Origin: Tetrahymena thermophila SB210
Taxonomy: Eukaryota > Ciliophora > Oligohymenophorea > Hymenostomatida > Tetrahymenidae
DNA length: 64,000 bases
Reading direction: 5' to 3'
NCBI RefSeq assembly: GCF_000189635.1
Contig: NW_002476472.1
Span: forward strand, 1-64,000
Part shown: in pieces, positions 25,000 through 37,441 of the stretch
Position numbering within the stretch: position 1 is the first letter of the stretch
How the letters are laid out: every line of letters starts with the position of its first letter
Translations under genes and position numbers: made by a program
The notes under the pieces: model-generated
What the model was told of the DNA's origin: nothing
The model's database searches: none
The model's input: the letters and a program-made list of their open reading frames with translations, nothing else

Positions 25000-25953
25000 A
25001 TGCATCAAAGCAAAAAAAACAATTAAACCTTTTTAGGATAAATTTTATTAAATGCTTATTTGGAAAAGCATAATCCATACTTGATAGTTCAACTTTTAAT
25101 TCTACTTTTATAAGCTTATCAGATAAAAAAATTCATGGCTATTATAAAAATGCCCACCAAAAAATCTTTGACATCAAATTTTTACAAATATTTCTACTTA
25201 ATTTAACAGCTATATCTAAAAATTAATTTAATTTATTTAAATTTCCTTATTCACAAAATATATTAAAAAATAATGAATAAGCCCTTTTAAAAGGAATATA
25301 CATCTATTAAAAGAAGGAGACAGATATAATTAATCGAATGCATATCAAGAGTAGTTGATTTGTACACAGAAGAATATTAAATTATACTGCCAATCGAGTT
25401 TTAGTAATATTTCTCTACGATACTGGATAAAGGTATTTAATGCCTTCTTTTGTATGGCATCTACTTGTCAGAACAGAGAGATGAAGAATTAATAGAAACC
25501 CAATTTTAAGAAAAGTACATTTAAGAAGAATAGCTCATTAAATCTATCAAAGACAATCTAATTTTCAAAAAAGATATAATTTACAATAATCTAAAAAGCA
25601 GGTTTAGCTCTTACACAGAAAGCTAAGCATAGAATTTTTTTGAAAAGTTAACTATCGCAACAGTAAATAATGCTTTTGATGTAAAATTCTTTGAGCCTTT
25701 GATGAAAGAGATATTTGAAGATATGCAAAAAATTATATTTTTCTTACTTAACCAAAAAGGTCCTTATATTTTTTAATAAGATAGGCCTTTTTTAGAATTT
25801 AGTGCTCTTATATCTATAATTTGCATAAATAAGTTTTAATTTGATAGAGATATACAGTACACAATAATAAAAATGATACATTTAGACCATCTCCAAGACA
25901 TAATAAAAAATCCACTAGAATTTCTCAACAGCCCTAGTTTACAACAATAGTGA
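25000..25953 (+). CDS. Unrecognised single-exon protein, 317 residues
   Basis: One uninterrupted frame runs from the ATG at 25000 to the TGA at 25951-25953 using Gln-coding TAA/TAG. An in-frame ATG at 25273 is an alternative start. The residues after it (charged and helical, such as QLIECISRVVDLYTEEYQ) look more clearly coding than the Leu/Ile-rich first 91. There is no signal peptide, zinc motif or known active-site signature. It is predicted to be mostly alpha-helical. I recognise no family, and the function is unknown. Confidence 0.6.
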
Positions 25954-26830
25954 GAGGAGTTTTTGTAATTTTTAATATCCTAAACAAACTTATTGAATAA
26001 ATATTACTTTCAAAATATAATAAAACCTGTTTAATAATATTTATTTTCATTATTTTTAGTTGATTTTATACATTCAATTTAATAATTTAATTTTATGATT
26101 TTATGATAGAAAACTGCTTCCTTAATAAATAAATAAATAAATAAATACATTTTTAGTTAATTTTTTAAAGTAAAATAGATATTTTCTTTTTTTCTTTGTT
26201 TATTTGTTTTTTATGTTTGATATCTAATGTTCGTTCTGATGATACCAAAATCTAATAGGAATAATATAAAAGTTAAATAATTAATTAATTTATTAAAATT
26301 TTCTTTTAAATGAATATTTTGTCAAATAAAATATTTGAATATTTTGATGAGATAATTTATTAATTAATTAACTTTTTTCTTTTTTGATTGAACTTAACTT
26401 TTAAAAGAGATACTAATTATTTATTTGTTTATTTGTTTATTTTTCAACTATAAAAATATTGTTGAAACAAGTAATGATTCTCTAAAATTTAATCATTCCA
26501 TTATAGATATTTATAATTATAATCTTATTTTATCAAAAATAGACATTAAATGCTTGTTATTGCAGATATTATAGTATTTATGTCAATAATTTAAATGAAA
26601 TTTGCATTCTAATTACTTAATAATTTAAGAAACAAACAATTAATTCAAAACATGTATGTTGGTTGGTTGACGACATTAGTGAATTTTAAATAAAATTTAT
26701 GGGTTGAATATTATTTTATTTTATATTGCTTTTGTTTTTGCTTTGATTAATTCAACTAATATGTATGAGAGGGTTTGTGAATTTGTTATTACAATTAATT
26801 TTCAATATTATTTTTGCATATTAGATTTTT
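25954..26830. other. Gene-free spacer between convergent genes
   Basis: This is 877 bp between two converging genes. It holds short AAAT and TTTG repeats (about 26130 and 26423-26440) and nothing else I can support. Confidence 0.6.
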
Positions 26831-27439
26831 TCAATCAGTTTTTGCTTTACCAGGGATTTTGTCAGCCAAAGCAGAGACTTACTAGGTAACTTGCTACTTA
26901 ACAGTCTAATATAATTGCTTAATTTACTCACTGTGGTTTTAGAGAACATAAGGAGTAACGCAAGCTACGTTGGAAGCAACAAACAAAAAGCCGAAGTCAC
27001 CTAAGAAGTAAGCAACCTTAGTAGCGAAGTAGAGGATTGATAACCATTTTAAAGTGTACAACTTGTCTTGGAGTAAAACAATCTTTCTGAATCTTTAAAC
27101 TCCGTTGTTAATCCATGTATATAAATGGATGTAAAGACCCTTAATGGATTCAGGATTATTCAAATCAATCTTGCAGCAGGAAGCTTCAGCAGATTATTAT
27201 TCCTTTTAGCTTGATTGGTTATACTTGAATTCAACACCTAAGAACTTCTTTAATTAGACTGCTACTAAACAGGCGAACAAGGAGAAAGCTAATATGTTCA
27301 AAGAGGAACTAACTAATCTGAAATCTGCAAGATATGCTACCATTAAACCTAAGTTCAATGCTGCTAAATGAGAACCAAGAATAACTGGAGTGATTTTATG
27401 TTCAGGATCCTTTGAGAAGGGACAGCCGCCGTTGACCAT
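26831..27439 (-). CDS. Reticulon-domain ER membrane protein
   Basis: A single exon, 202 residues, starts at the ATG ending at 27439 and stops at TGA 26831-26833. Two long hydrophobic hairpin regions (about residues 16-60 and 125-165) flank a hydrophilic loop, the layout of the reticulon homology domain. The stretch LKWLSILYFATKVAYFLGD followed by a hydrophobic segment and PYVLQNHSEQI is typical of its second half. Reticulons insert as wedges into the ER membrane and shape tubules. Codon use favours C-ending codons and G+C is higher than in neighbours, suggesting high expression. The C-terminus is hydrophilic, without the KKxx retrieval signal seen in some reticulons. Confidence 0.8.
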
Positions 27440-28283
27440 TTCTATTTTGAGAGATTTATCTTATTAAAACTAATTAATTGACTTTTGAAAAATTTTGATA
27501 ATTTAAAGAATATATCAATTATCTTTTATATTTGATTTTTCTTTTAAGATTTTTAATTATTTATTCCTATTTTCCTTATTAATTAATATACTCTCAACTT
27601 AAGCATTCATTCACTCATCATCTTTCACTTTTAATTCCATTACGATCATAAATAAATACATAAAAAAATAAACACATACACTTCTTATCAGTCAACTATA
27701 TATTTTTTTTTCTTCTTTATTTATTTATTTCCCCTTTTTTTCTGACTTCTCCTTGCTTGCTTATTAAATAACTAAATTAGATACAACATTTATTTTTAAT
27801 GCCCTAATTATTTATAGAGTCATGCATTTTAAATGGGCTTTTTCATATTAAATTCATTTACTTCCTAGTGATATTACGTAAGTATGTAAATACATATCAT
27901 TTTTTATATATTATCACACAATTTAAATAATAAAAAATTCATATTAATAAATAAATAATTTTAAATTTAAAAATATTTAAAAATTAAATAAAAAAAATAA
28001 TTTTTAGTGTTAATTAAAACATTAAAATATTATTAAAATAATTCACTTTTAAATTTAATCTTTTTTTAAACTTTACGTTTTTAAATAGCTTAGTTTAACA
28101 ATTTTAAGTTTTTAAAAATATCTAATAGTAATTAATTAATCAATTATCATAAAATTCTGTGATATCAAAATTAGAATTTACTAATAGATAGATAGATATT
28201 TTTACAATCTAAAAAAATACAAACATTAATAACTATAGATTGAAAATCAATATATACTATTCATTAATATAAGGTTTGTTATA
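27440..28283. other. Gene-free spacer between divergent genes
   Basis: This is 844 bp, bidirectional by position, serving the reticulon (minus) and VPS9 (plus) genes. A pyrimidine-rich zone lies at about 27700-27760, next to the reticulon. No gene was seen. Confidence 0.6.
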
Positions 28284-29982
28284 ATGAGCTCAGATACGAG
28301 TGAGTTTTAGGTTATAGAAGAAAAAAATAGTGATGAAAGCTAGTTTGAAAATATATAGCACGAATCAAAAGAGATTAATAATAGCGGTAGCAATAACAAC
28401 AATAATAATAATACTTATAGCAATATTATTATGAATAGTAGCAGTGAAGAATAAAATGATAAGGAGATAATTGATAATATCAAACAAGAAAATAATGAAA
28501 AGGAGAATTAAGATACAATATAAGAAAATATTCAGTAAGGATATAAGATTGTAAATAATTTTAATTCCAGTGAAAGTGATTCAAATGACACTTCTCAAGA
28601 TGATGACGCTAAAGTTACATTTACAGAAAAAATAAAATTAGAAATAGCATCCAATTTAAAAGCAAAAATTATAGAGTAACTAATTCTATAAGCACATCTC
28701 CACATCATCTAATTAATATCCAACTTTAATTATATAGTTTTATCAGGAAAGTACAGCAAAATCCTAAAATTTAAGATGACATGCCTGAATATATTTAAGA
28801 TCATATTTATGAGTTTGAGCACGTATTTTAAGAAATATTCTAGGAACCTCAAGCAGTGCATAAATTAAATGGTGAAGCTATTGAGGTTATAGTAATTAAA
28901 CCTTTGCATGATATGTAAATATCAAACCATATTTTTATATTAAATTAAATATATTCTAAATATATCAAGTTTAATGAAGAAGTATCCTGTTAAGTAAGAT
29001 AAAAGACTTGAGTTTTATTTTAGAGTATATGAATTTATTACACTTACAATGTTCGAGATAGATTCTGCGGTTTTAAAGCATCCTAATTACACTAAGGCAA
29101 CAAAATGTAAATACTAAGATTTGATAATTAAATTTTTGTAAATTATAACAGTCTTTTCTTATACTTTAACAGTAAATCTATTCTTAAAATACAGGTTTAT
29201 AAAAAATTGATCAAGTAAAAACACCAAAAGAAAAACTTAATTTGATTGCCTCTGCTAGTGTTTTGCTAAGCAGTAAATATTTTAATTTTTATCAGAAATA
29301 GTATAATATTTTTATATAGAAGCATTACAAACGATATATCCAAAAATGCCAGTAGGAGCAGATTAGCTACTTCCTATGATGATATTCACAATAATATAAG
29401 CAAAACCCGAAAAACCTTACGCCAATCTAATGTTTACATAGTAATATTCAAAATATATTAACAATAAAAAAACCAAATTATCTAATAATTATTAGAGAAT
29501 ATCGCTGCAAATGGAGGATTAAAGGAATAGACCAGTATTATCTTGCTACTTATGAAAGTGCTTTAGAATTTATTGATTGTATCGATGCATAAAAACTCAA
29601 AATAAATGAAACTATTTTTGATTAATTGTATAGTAAAAACTATGAAAAATACAAAGATTTAGGCTATCTTCACGAATTTGAATAAAAAAAAATTAATCCT
29701 TTTCTGACAAGCACATAATCTCTAAGTATGTTATAGAAAGTAGAAAAATAAATGTAAGATCTTAACTAAAAAATGAATATAGACGAATAGCTTAATTTAA
29801 AATTTGTAAATTAAAATCTATCAACAGTAAAATTAAATTAATTACCAGAAGTTTATGCAGAATATTAAATGATGGTTGATGGCTATAAAGATATGATTTA
29901 AAGGTCTTAAAAAATATTATAGTCACTAGATGATTTTTGCCATAATGAAAATAATAAGAAATCAATTTTTAACATCTTTTGA
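28284..29982 (+). CDS. VPS9-domain protein, probable Rab5-family GEF
   Basis: Six exons join in phase: 28284-28675, 28738-28914, 28970-29106, 29195-29272, 29320-29440 and 29496-29982; 463 residues. The N-terminus is a low-complexity acidic, Ser/Asn-rich region. The middle and C-terminal part carries a VPS9 domain: MPVGADQLLPMMIFTIIQA (the conserved Asp and Pro), then PYANLMFTQ and IDQYYLATYESALEFI (the conserved Tyr and the ESAxxFI helix). VPS9 domains catalyse GDP release from Rab5-type GTPases on early endosomes and phagosomes, consistent with a phagotrophic ciliate. The C-terminal 120 residues are Gln/Lys-rich and unrecognised. There is no ubiquitin-binding zinc finger such as Rabex-5 has. 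Confidence 0.85.
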
Positions 29983-30804
29983 AAAAAAATAAATTTTTGA
30001 AAATAAAAACTAACTAATTCACAATTTATATAAAAGTATAATTTAAAAATTAATAATTCATTCATTCATTCCTTCATTCATTTATTATTCGTTATTTGTT
30101 TTATTTATAAATTTGTTTATTACTTCTTCTTTTTGGTACCAAACGAAAATGCATAGATTTATTTTCTTTAATTAAATGATTTGATAATTAATTTATTTCA
30201 AAAAAAACAATTATATTTTATCAATAGTCAGTAAAAATTACCATATGTCAATGAAAGTGATATATACATTCTATTTTATTTCATCTTATCAATTAAAATT
30301 TAAATCATATTTATATTTTAAGGTGAATTTTAGCCTAAGCATAGAAGTCTAAATTAGTAATATTTTTTTAATCTATTTTTTTTTGATTTATAAAATTTTA
30401 ATATCATCATTTTTCCTATCTAAAAGCACATTCATTAAAAATTTAAAATAAATTGGTTTTATTAATTATTTAAAAAGATCAAATTTCTGTTTTTATTTTT
30501 ACTTTAAATACTACTAATAAGTAAATATTTACTAATATATTTTAAAAATCAAAGAAGAAAAAGAATTCAAAAGATGATATGTACATGAAAGAATACTTGT
30601 TTTTAAAATTTTTATAAGCATGCAATTAATTTCTTTTTTACTCAGAAATTTCTAGAAAATTAGATATGAAATGATATTTAATTAATTTATAATTTTTTGT
30701 TTAATTAATTGAGATTACAAAACAATATTTTCAAAAAAACTAGTTGATAATTAAAAATGATGCTACATAAACTAATCAAAAAGGTTTCATTAACTTAAAG
30801 CAAT
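29983..30804. other. Gene-free AT-rich spacer
   Basis: This is 822 bp between two plus-strand genes, with a TTCATTCA-type run at about 30058-30083. No gene was seen. Confidence 0.6.
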
Positions 30805-32561
30805 ATGGTGAAATACTTGTAAAATTAGCAAAATTTAATATTTAAAAAAAAATTTCTTGTAACTTTTTTATTTAAAATTAAAATAATAAGTTGTAATATT
30901 TAAGTTAAAGACATAAATCAATAAAGAGAAGTAGATTAAAAACTTGAAAAGTATTATTTAGGTATTCATTTAGGAAATACAAATCTTTACTCTGCAAAAA
31001 AAAGATATGATACTCCATTTAAAATACCTAACTCTGAAAATTAGAATGGAATTCTAAGTTATGTTTCTTTTCTCAATGATGGAAATTCTTTAGATGGCTA
31101 GTCAATTAAAGATTTAGTAAAATTTAAAATTATCTTTATAGTTCAAACTAATTAATTCCTTCTAAATAAAATTAAATTTTTTAGATATAGATGAAAATAA
31201 ATTCAACTTTTTATGGAGCAAAACGATTTATTGGAATGAAATTTGATGATCCTATAATACTACAAAATTCTGAGAAATTACCTAAAAATATAGTTAGAAA
31301 TTAGAACGGAGATGTTTGCTTTTAATTTGATAATTAAATACTCACTCCAGAGTAAGTTTGCTAAAAATTTATATCTTAGCTTAAGTAAATAGCTGATTCT
31401 AATTGTGAATCTAAGCTAATTACTGTTCCAGACTACTACAATGACAAGTAAAGGGAAATCTTTTTAGAATTAGTTTAAGATTTAAATATTCGAGGTTTAA
31501 GAAATTAATCTACCAGTGTTTTATATGCAAATGATCATTTAAACTAATAAAATAATAGGTTAATTGCTATATATCATTTAGGGGGATATACATTTAATAT
31601 TTCTATAATACATTTTGAAGATGGTTTTTATGATATAAAAGAAACTTAAAGTGATATTTTTAGTGGAGGAGAAGAAATTAATAATTTACTTTCTGAATAT
31701 ATTGCAAAATAAATTCTTTCTTAAACAGGAATTGATATCACTAGGTGTGAAAGTGCAATTCAAAATTTAAGAGATGTTACTGAAAAGGCAAAATGTGAAC
31801 TCTCTTAAAATGATATCGCCAATATAAATTTAGAATATTTCTTACCTAATAGCATTGAACGTAGGTGCTTTAGCTGCTCAATCACAAGACTTTAGTTTGA
31901 AGAAATTTGCCAAGAATTTTTGGAAAATACAATTAGGCTTTGTGAAAAATGTCTCAAAGATTCAGGTTTCTCTAAGGATAATATTGATAAAGTTATTTTA
32001 ACAGGAGGTTCAACGAGAATACCTCTTGTTTAGAAACTTGTATCTGAATATTTTGGAAAATAAATTTATTAAAATAATCTTTAATTTGATGGAGATAAAG
32101 CTATGGGTAATGCTATATTAAGCGAAACGTTCAGTTAATTATTTAAAAATAAAAACTTCTTTATTCCGTTTAATTTAGGTATAGAAATAGCTGGTGGATG
32201 CGTTTATTGGATGGTTGAGAGATCTATGAAACTTCCCATAAAGGTTTCTTAAGTTTTTTCAACTAATATTGATAACTAGACAAGTGTTTCTATAAAAATT
32301 ATATTAGGAGTTAATCCTTAGGCAAATTAAAATAAGCTGCTTTATAAAATTAATTTAACTGATATTAAACCTCTTCCTAAAGGTGTTCCTGAAATAAAAA
32401 TAACTTTGACAATTAAAGATAAAGACATTCTTGTTGTAAATGTTAAAGATATGAACAGCCTGAAAGAATAAGAAGCTATAATTGAATCATATTCAAATGT
32501 AAATTAGGAAGAATTGGAAAAAATAAATGAACATTATTTCAATTAGATAGATAGGTTTTGA
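30805..32561 (+). CDS. Highly divergent Hsp70-family protein
   Basis: Exons are 30805-31116 and 31185-32561; 562 residues. The actin-like ATPase fold is recognisable: LGIHLGNTNLYSA (normally GIDLGTTxS), TFYGAKRFIGMKFDDP, ITVPDYYNDKQRE, IYHLGGYTFNISI (normally DLGGGTFDVSI), SGGEEI and VILTGGSTRIPLVQKL. A short substrate-domain-like part (LPIKVSQVFSTNIDNQTSV) follows, but the helical lid is nearly absent. Key nucleotide-binding residues are changed: the phosphate-1 Asp and Thr are His and Asn, and the phosphate-2 Asp is His. It may therefore not hydrolyse ATP normally. The first 52 codons before the Hsp70 homology are odd, and the true start could be elsewhere. No ER or organelle retention signal is seen. 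Confidence 0.8.
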
Positions 32562-33377
32562 AGGTTAGTTAGTTAGTTAACTTAAATTATAACACTTCGA
32601 GGTTTTAAGTTCTTATGGATAGTTAAATGCTATAATTTATTTAATAAATGGATTTGCGATAAACTAGATTTATTTCTAATTAATTAATTTAATAAATATT
32701 TTTGTTTTAATTTTTATTATGAAAGAATTGTTTTATGATTTTTTTTAAATAAAAATTTTTTTTAATTTTATTGGTTAAGACTTAATATATTTACATATAA
32801 AGTAAATTCATTTTTATCCCATATCCAATTAGTGGCACTACAAGCACCATCAAAAAATCTTATAATTCTGATTCATTTTTTTTCTTAAAATAAAAATTAG
32901 AAACTTTAATTTTCTAATCATACATATATAGTATAAATTATATAATGATTCAAATGCTAAAAGTAAACTTAAATTTATTCTTAAAAAAAAATTAAAATTA
33001 CATTTTGTGATAGTTAAATTAATTTTCTGTTAAAATTATATTCAAAAAACTGTGTCATTTTACTTAAGATAAAATCTAGAAATTTAAAAACCTTGTTATA
33101 TCATTTTTAACAAATTTTATACAAAAAGTTAATCAATAAATTCTTTTACTTTCTATTTTATTATTTCAAATTAATTTTCTTTTAAATTCTATTAACTTCA
33201 TTACATATATGTTAATTTCTCATATTGATAAACGCACTAAAGAATTTTTAACAGTATTTAGAAAATTTAGAAAATATCCAGAATTACTTGATCAAGTATT
33301 TAAAAACCAAAAAGTAATTTCATAAACAATAAATAATTTTTAAATAAAAAACAACAAAAAGAATTAAATATTAAAAA
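32562..33377. other. Spacer and promoter region of peroxidase gene 1
   Basis: From about 32858 this 816-bp spacer is nearly identical to 36390-36910 upstream of peroxidase 3. A (GTTA)n run sits at about 32565-32580. It holds no gene. Confidence 0.65.
33128..33140 (+). promoter_or_regulatory. Conserved upstream motif, peroxidase 1
   Basis: GTTAATCAATAAA lies 250 bp before the ATG at 33378. The same motif recurs at a similar distance upstream of the other three peroxidase genes. It resembles a CCAAT-like (CAAT) box. Confidence 0.5.
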
Positions 33378-33908
33378 ATGATCAACGGTTCTGAATAAAT
33401 CCAAAGCAATGCATCTAGCTTATATGAGCTTTCCGCAATAGATATCAATGGCTAAAACGTTTCTTTGAAGAGCTTCAACAATAAAAAGGCTATTATTGTT
33501 GTAAATGTAGCTTGCAAATGTGGTCTTACTTCTGATCACTATACTTAGCTTGTTGGCTTGTACAAATAGTATAAATCCTAAGGATTAGAAGTCTTGGCTT
33601 TTCCTTGTAACTAATTTGGTGAATAAGAACCTTGGGCTGAATCTGAAATTCTTTCATACACTCAAAAGACCTTTAATGTTGACTTCCCACTTTTCTCAAA
33701 GATTGATGTGAATGGTGAAAACACTCATCCTATTTACAAATATTTAAGAAGAAACTCAGAACTATTTTAGAACAACTCTGCAACTAAGATCCCATGGAAT
33801 TTTGCAAAATTCTTAATTGATGGAAAGACAGGTAAGGTCATTTCTTACTTCAGTCCTAAGGTGAATCCAAACGAAATGGAGCAACAAATTAAATAACTTT
33901 TATAATGA
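33378..33908 (+). CDS. Glutathione peroxidase (Cys type), tandem copy 1
   Basis: A single exon encodes 176 residues. The motif [11 protein letters not shown] places the peroxidatic Cys at 48. FPCNQFG supplies Gln79 and a second Cys at 77, and [10 protein letters not shown] supplies Trp140 and Asn141, so the GPx tetrad is complete with Cys in place of selenocysteine. There is no signal peptide and no oligomerisation loop, as in the PHGPx/GPX4-like and plant thioredoxin-dependent group. The enzyme reduces lipid and hydrogen peroxides using glutathione or thioredoxin. The extra Cys46 next to the active site (ACKC instead of ASKC) is shared by all four copies here. The start is fixed by the conserved MINGSEQ and by the same ATG in every copy. 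Confidence 0.93.
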
Positions 33909-35253
33909 CTACAAATAAATAATTAATTTGTATTTGAGTATATATGTAAATTTATGATTTAAAATAAATTTTTTAAATTTAAATATTTTTTTTTTTACTA
34001 TTTTATTTATTTAAAATTAAAATAAATTATTGATTATTTTTATTTAATTAATGATTATTAAAAATATATTATATTACTAATATTAATCTAGTTTTATAAA
34101 CTTAATGCATGTATTTTAAAAATAACTCTATATTTGAATATCATACATTATAAAAGTTAAAAAATGAATAATATTTTCATGTTATAATTAATTTCTTCAA
34201 TCAAATTTTTAATTTAAAAAAGATAATTTAATAGAATTAAAATAGTAAATATTGTTATTTTATACAAAAAAAATAATTTTAGTTCTTAAATTTCAAATAT
34301 AGCTGTTCCTGCATTTGAAATATCACGAGCCATGATATCATGATATAAAGGATATTGTCAATGTGAACACAAAAACATAGTTCACCATTATTTCAATTTT
34401 ACACATTTTATCTTTAAATATAAAATTTATTTTCAACTAAATCTATTTTTCATACAGTGCCAAAATATCTATTATAACTATAATTAAATTTTTATTAAAT
34501 TTGTTCTTGAATAATTAAATCAATAAAAGATAGTGCTCATGATTTATAAAATTACCAGTAAGTTATAAGAATACTATAAATATTTATTAAATTTGTTCTT
34601 TCATTATTTACAAAATTACCAATAAGCTATAAGAATATTAAAAAATTGTTAAATAAAAATAAAGTTTTGTTTGTAGTGCTCAAGAATTATCCTAAGATAT
34701 TATAAATTTTCTTGAAACATTATTTTTTTATGAAAAAAAGTAAATATTTTAATATCATAATTCAAATATCTTTAAATTTATTTCCTTTCATATTTTTAAT
34801 AAATAAAATTTAAATTCATTTAATTTAGTCAAAGAAAATATAGAATTTAAAATTAAAATGTTAATATATCTATGAAATGATGATATTAAACACTAAAGAA
34901 AACTTAAATATGTTATACTTTATTACATTAGATAAAATCTCGAAAGTTGAAAAATTTTTGACATCACTTTGATCAAATTTTACACAAAAAGTTAATCAAT
35001 AAAAAAATATTACTTTCTAGCTTATTATTTCAAATTAATTTTCTTTTAAATTCTATTCATTTAATTCCACGTCAAATTCTTATAAATATAAACGTACCAA
35101 ACAGCTATTAATAAGCATTTTGCAAATTTAGATAATATCCAGAATTCTTTTTTATTAATTTAAAAAGCTAATTTTGTTATCTTAAAAAGTAAAACAATTA
35201 ATAACAAACAAATAAAAAACAAACAAACAAACAAACTTAAAAAAATAAAAAAA
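33909..35253. other. Spacer between peroxidase genes 1 and 2
   Basis: The first 390 bp are shared with the 3' flank of copy 3. The remainder is AT-rich, with an (AAAC)n run at about 35211-35237. A weak 9-bp inverted repeat (34290-34298 and 34313-34321) may be chance. No gene was seen. Confidence 0.6.
34991..35003 (+). promoter_or_regulatory. Conserved upstream motif, peroxidase 2
   Basis: GTTAATCAATAAA lies 263 bp before the ATG at 35254, although the surrounding spacer is otherwise well diverged from copies 1 and 3. Confidence 0.5.
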
Positions 35254-35784
35254 ATGATCAACGGTTCTGAATAAATTTAAAGCAACACATCTAGCTTATA
35301 TGAGCTTTCCGCTATAGATATCAATGGCTAAAATGTTTCTCTGAAGAATTTCAATAATAAAAAGGCTATTATTGTTGTAAATGTAGCTTGTAAATGTGGT
35401 CTTACTTCTGATCACTATACCTAACTTGTTGGCCTTTACAAATAGTACAAATCTCAAGGATTAGAAATCTTGGCTTTTCCCTGTAACTAATTTGGTCAAT
35501 AAGAGCCTTGGGCTGAATCTGAAATTCTTTCATACACTCAAAAGACCTTTAATGTTGACTTCCCACTTTTCTCAAAGATTGATGTGAATGGTGAAAATAC
35601 TCATCCTGTTTACAAATATTTAAGAAGAAACTCAGAGCTATTTTAAAATAACTCTGCAACTAAGATTCCATGGAATTTTGCAAAATTCTTAATTGATGGA
35701 AAGACAGGTAAAGTGATTTCTTACTTCAATCCTAAGGTGAATCCAAATGAAATGGAATAATAAATAAAATAACTTTTATAATGA
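35254..35784 (+). CDS. Glutathione peroxidase (Cys type), tandem copy 2
   Basis: 176 residues, the same length and start as its neighbours and without introns. The complete Cys/Gln/Trp/Asn set and the extra Cys46 are conserved. It differs from copy 1 by conservative changes (for example SLKNFNNKK and LEILAF) and many synonymous changes, including swaps among CAA, TAA and TAG for glutamine. Its flanks are much more diverged than those of copies 1 and 3, so it is an older member of the array. It is intact and presumably functional. Confidence 0.93.
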
Positions 35785-36910
35785 AAAAAAATAAATAGTT
35801 TGTATTTAAGTGTATGAATATGTAAATTTATGTATGTAATTTACTAACAAATTTAAATACATTTTCTTTAAGTTTAATTTATTTTATAGTAATATTAAGA
35901 TTTAAAACATTAGATCAAATATTTTTTTAAGTGAATACCTATAATTAAAGATTTATTATATTTACTAATAATATTGTATTCGTCTTAAGAAATTATTATA
36001 AAGCCATTTTTTGTAATTTTTGCTCAAAATTTTTGATGAAAACTATTTTTAATTTAGTTAATCATAATACAAAGTGGTTTTTTACTTTAGTTTTAAGTTA
36101 ATTAAAATGAAACGAAGTAAAGAATTAAATAAATTTTATAATGATAAAATATTATGTAATTATTTTAAATTTAATATATTATTGTTAAAATTCTTTTAAA
36201 TATTTGAAAATATAAACTACATATTACAATCTTTAAATTTTTGCTCTAAATTATTAAAATATGATAAAATTTAAATTGAAATATGCTATTCTCCAAAAAA
36301 TGTTTGTGTGTTAAAATAATAATTTCATAATATTATTTATATTAATAATCATTTCTATTTATGATAAAAAATATTTTGTAGAATTTTTATTAAAATTCTG
36401 ATTCATTTTTTTTCTTGAAATAAAAATTAGAAACTTTAATTTTCTAATCATACATATATAGTATAAATTATATAATGATTCAAATACTAAAAGTAAACTT
36501 AAATTTATTCTTAAAAAAATTTTAATTACTATTTGTGATAGTTAAATTAATTTTCTGTTAAAATTACATTCAAAAAACTGAGTCATTTAATTTAAGATAA
36601 AATCTAGAAGTTTAAAAACCTTGTTACATCATTTTTAACAAATTTTATACAAAAAATTAATCAATAAATTTTTTTACTTTCTATTTTATTATTTCAAATT
36701 AATTTTCTTTTAAATTCTATTAACTTCATTACATTTTTATTAATTTCTCATATTGATAAACGCACTAAAGAATTTTTAACAGTATTTTGAAAGTTTAGAA
36801 AATGTCCAGAATTACTTGATCAAGTATTCAAAAAGCCAAAAAGTAATTTCATGAACAATAAATAAATTTTAAATAAAAAACAACAAAAAGAATAAAATAT
36901 TAAAAAATAA
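35785..36910. other. Spacer between peroxidase genes 2 and 3
   Basis: Bases 35785-36390 are AT-rich without features. 36390-36910 repeats the region upstream of copy 1. No gene was seen. Confidence 0.6.
36657..36669 (+). promoter_or_regulatory. Conserved upstream motif, peroxidase 3
   Basis: ATTAATCAATAAA lies 254 bp before the ATG at 36911. It has one substitution relative to copy 1. Confidence 0.5.
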
Positions 36911-37441
36911 ATGATCAACGGTTCTGAATAAATTTAAAGCAACGCATCTAGCTTGTACGAGCTTTCCGCAATAGATATCAATGGCTAAAATGTTTCTTTG
37001 AAGAGCTTCAACAATAAAAAGGTTATTATTGTTGTAAATGTAGCTTGCAAATGTGGTCTTACTTCTGATCACTATACTTAGCTTGTTGGCTTGTACAAAT
37101 AGTATAAATCCTAAGGATTAGAAGTCTTGGCTTTTCCTTGTAACTAATTTGGTGAATAAGAACCTTGGGCTGAATCTGAAATTCTTTCATACACTCAAAA
37201 GACCTTTAATGTTGACTTCCCACTTTTCTCCAAAATTGATGTAAATGGTGAAAATACTCATCCTGTTTACAAATATTTAAGAAGAAACTCAGAACTATTT
37301 TAGAACAACTATGCAACTAAGATCCCATGGAATTTTGCAAAATTCTTGATTGATGGAAAGACTGGCAAAGTGATTTCTTACTTCAGTCCTAAGGTGAATC
37401 CAAACGAAATGGAGCAACAAATTAAATAACTTTTATAATGA
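36911..37441 (+). CDS. Glutathione peroxidase (Cys type), tandem copy 3
   Basis: 176 residues, the closest relative of copy 1, with which it also shares both flanks. All catalytic residues are kept. Notable changes are KKVIIVV for KKAIIVV and Tyr for Ser in the QNNSATK loop. The ATG is offset by four extra bases (AAAT) in the leader relative to copy 1. Probably a recent duplicate still under coding constraint, since it has no stop or frameshift. Confidence 0.93.

Noticed and set aside
34290..34321. 9-bp inverted repeat between peroxidase genes, considered as a SECIS or regulatory hairpin.
   Set aside because: It lacks the SECIS core, the peroxidases use Cys with no in-frame TGA, and a stem of A and T this short is expected by chance here.
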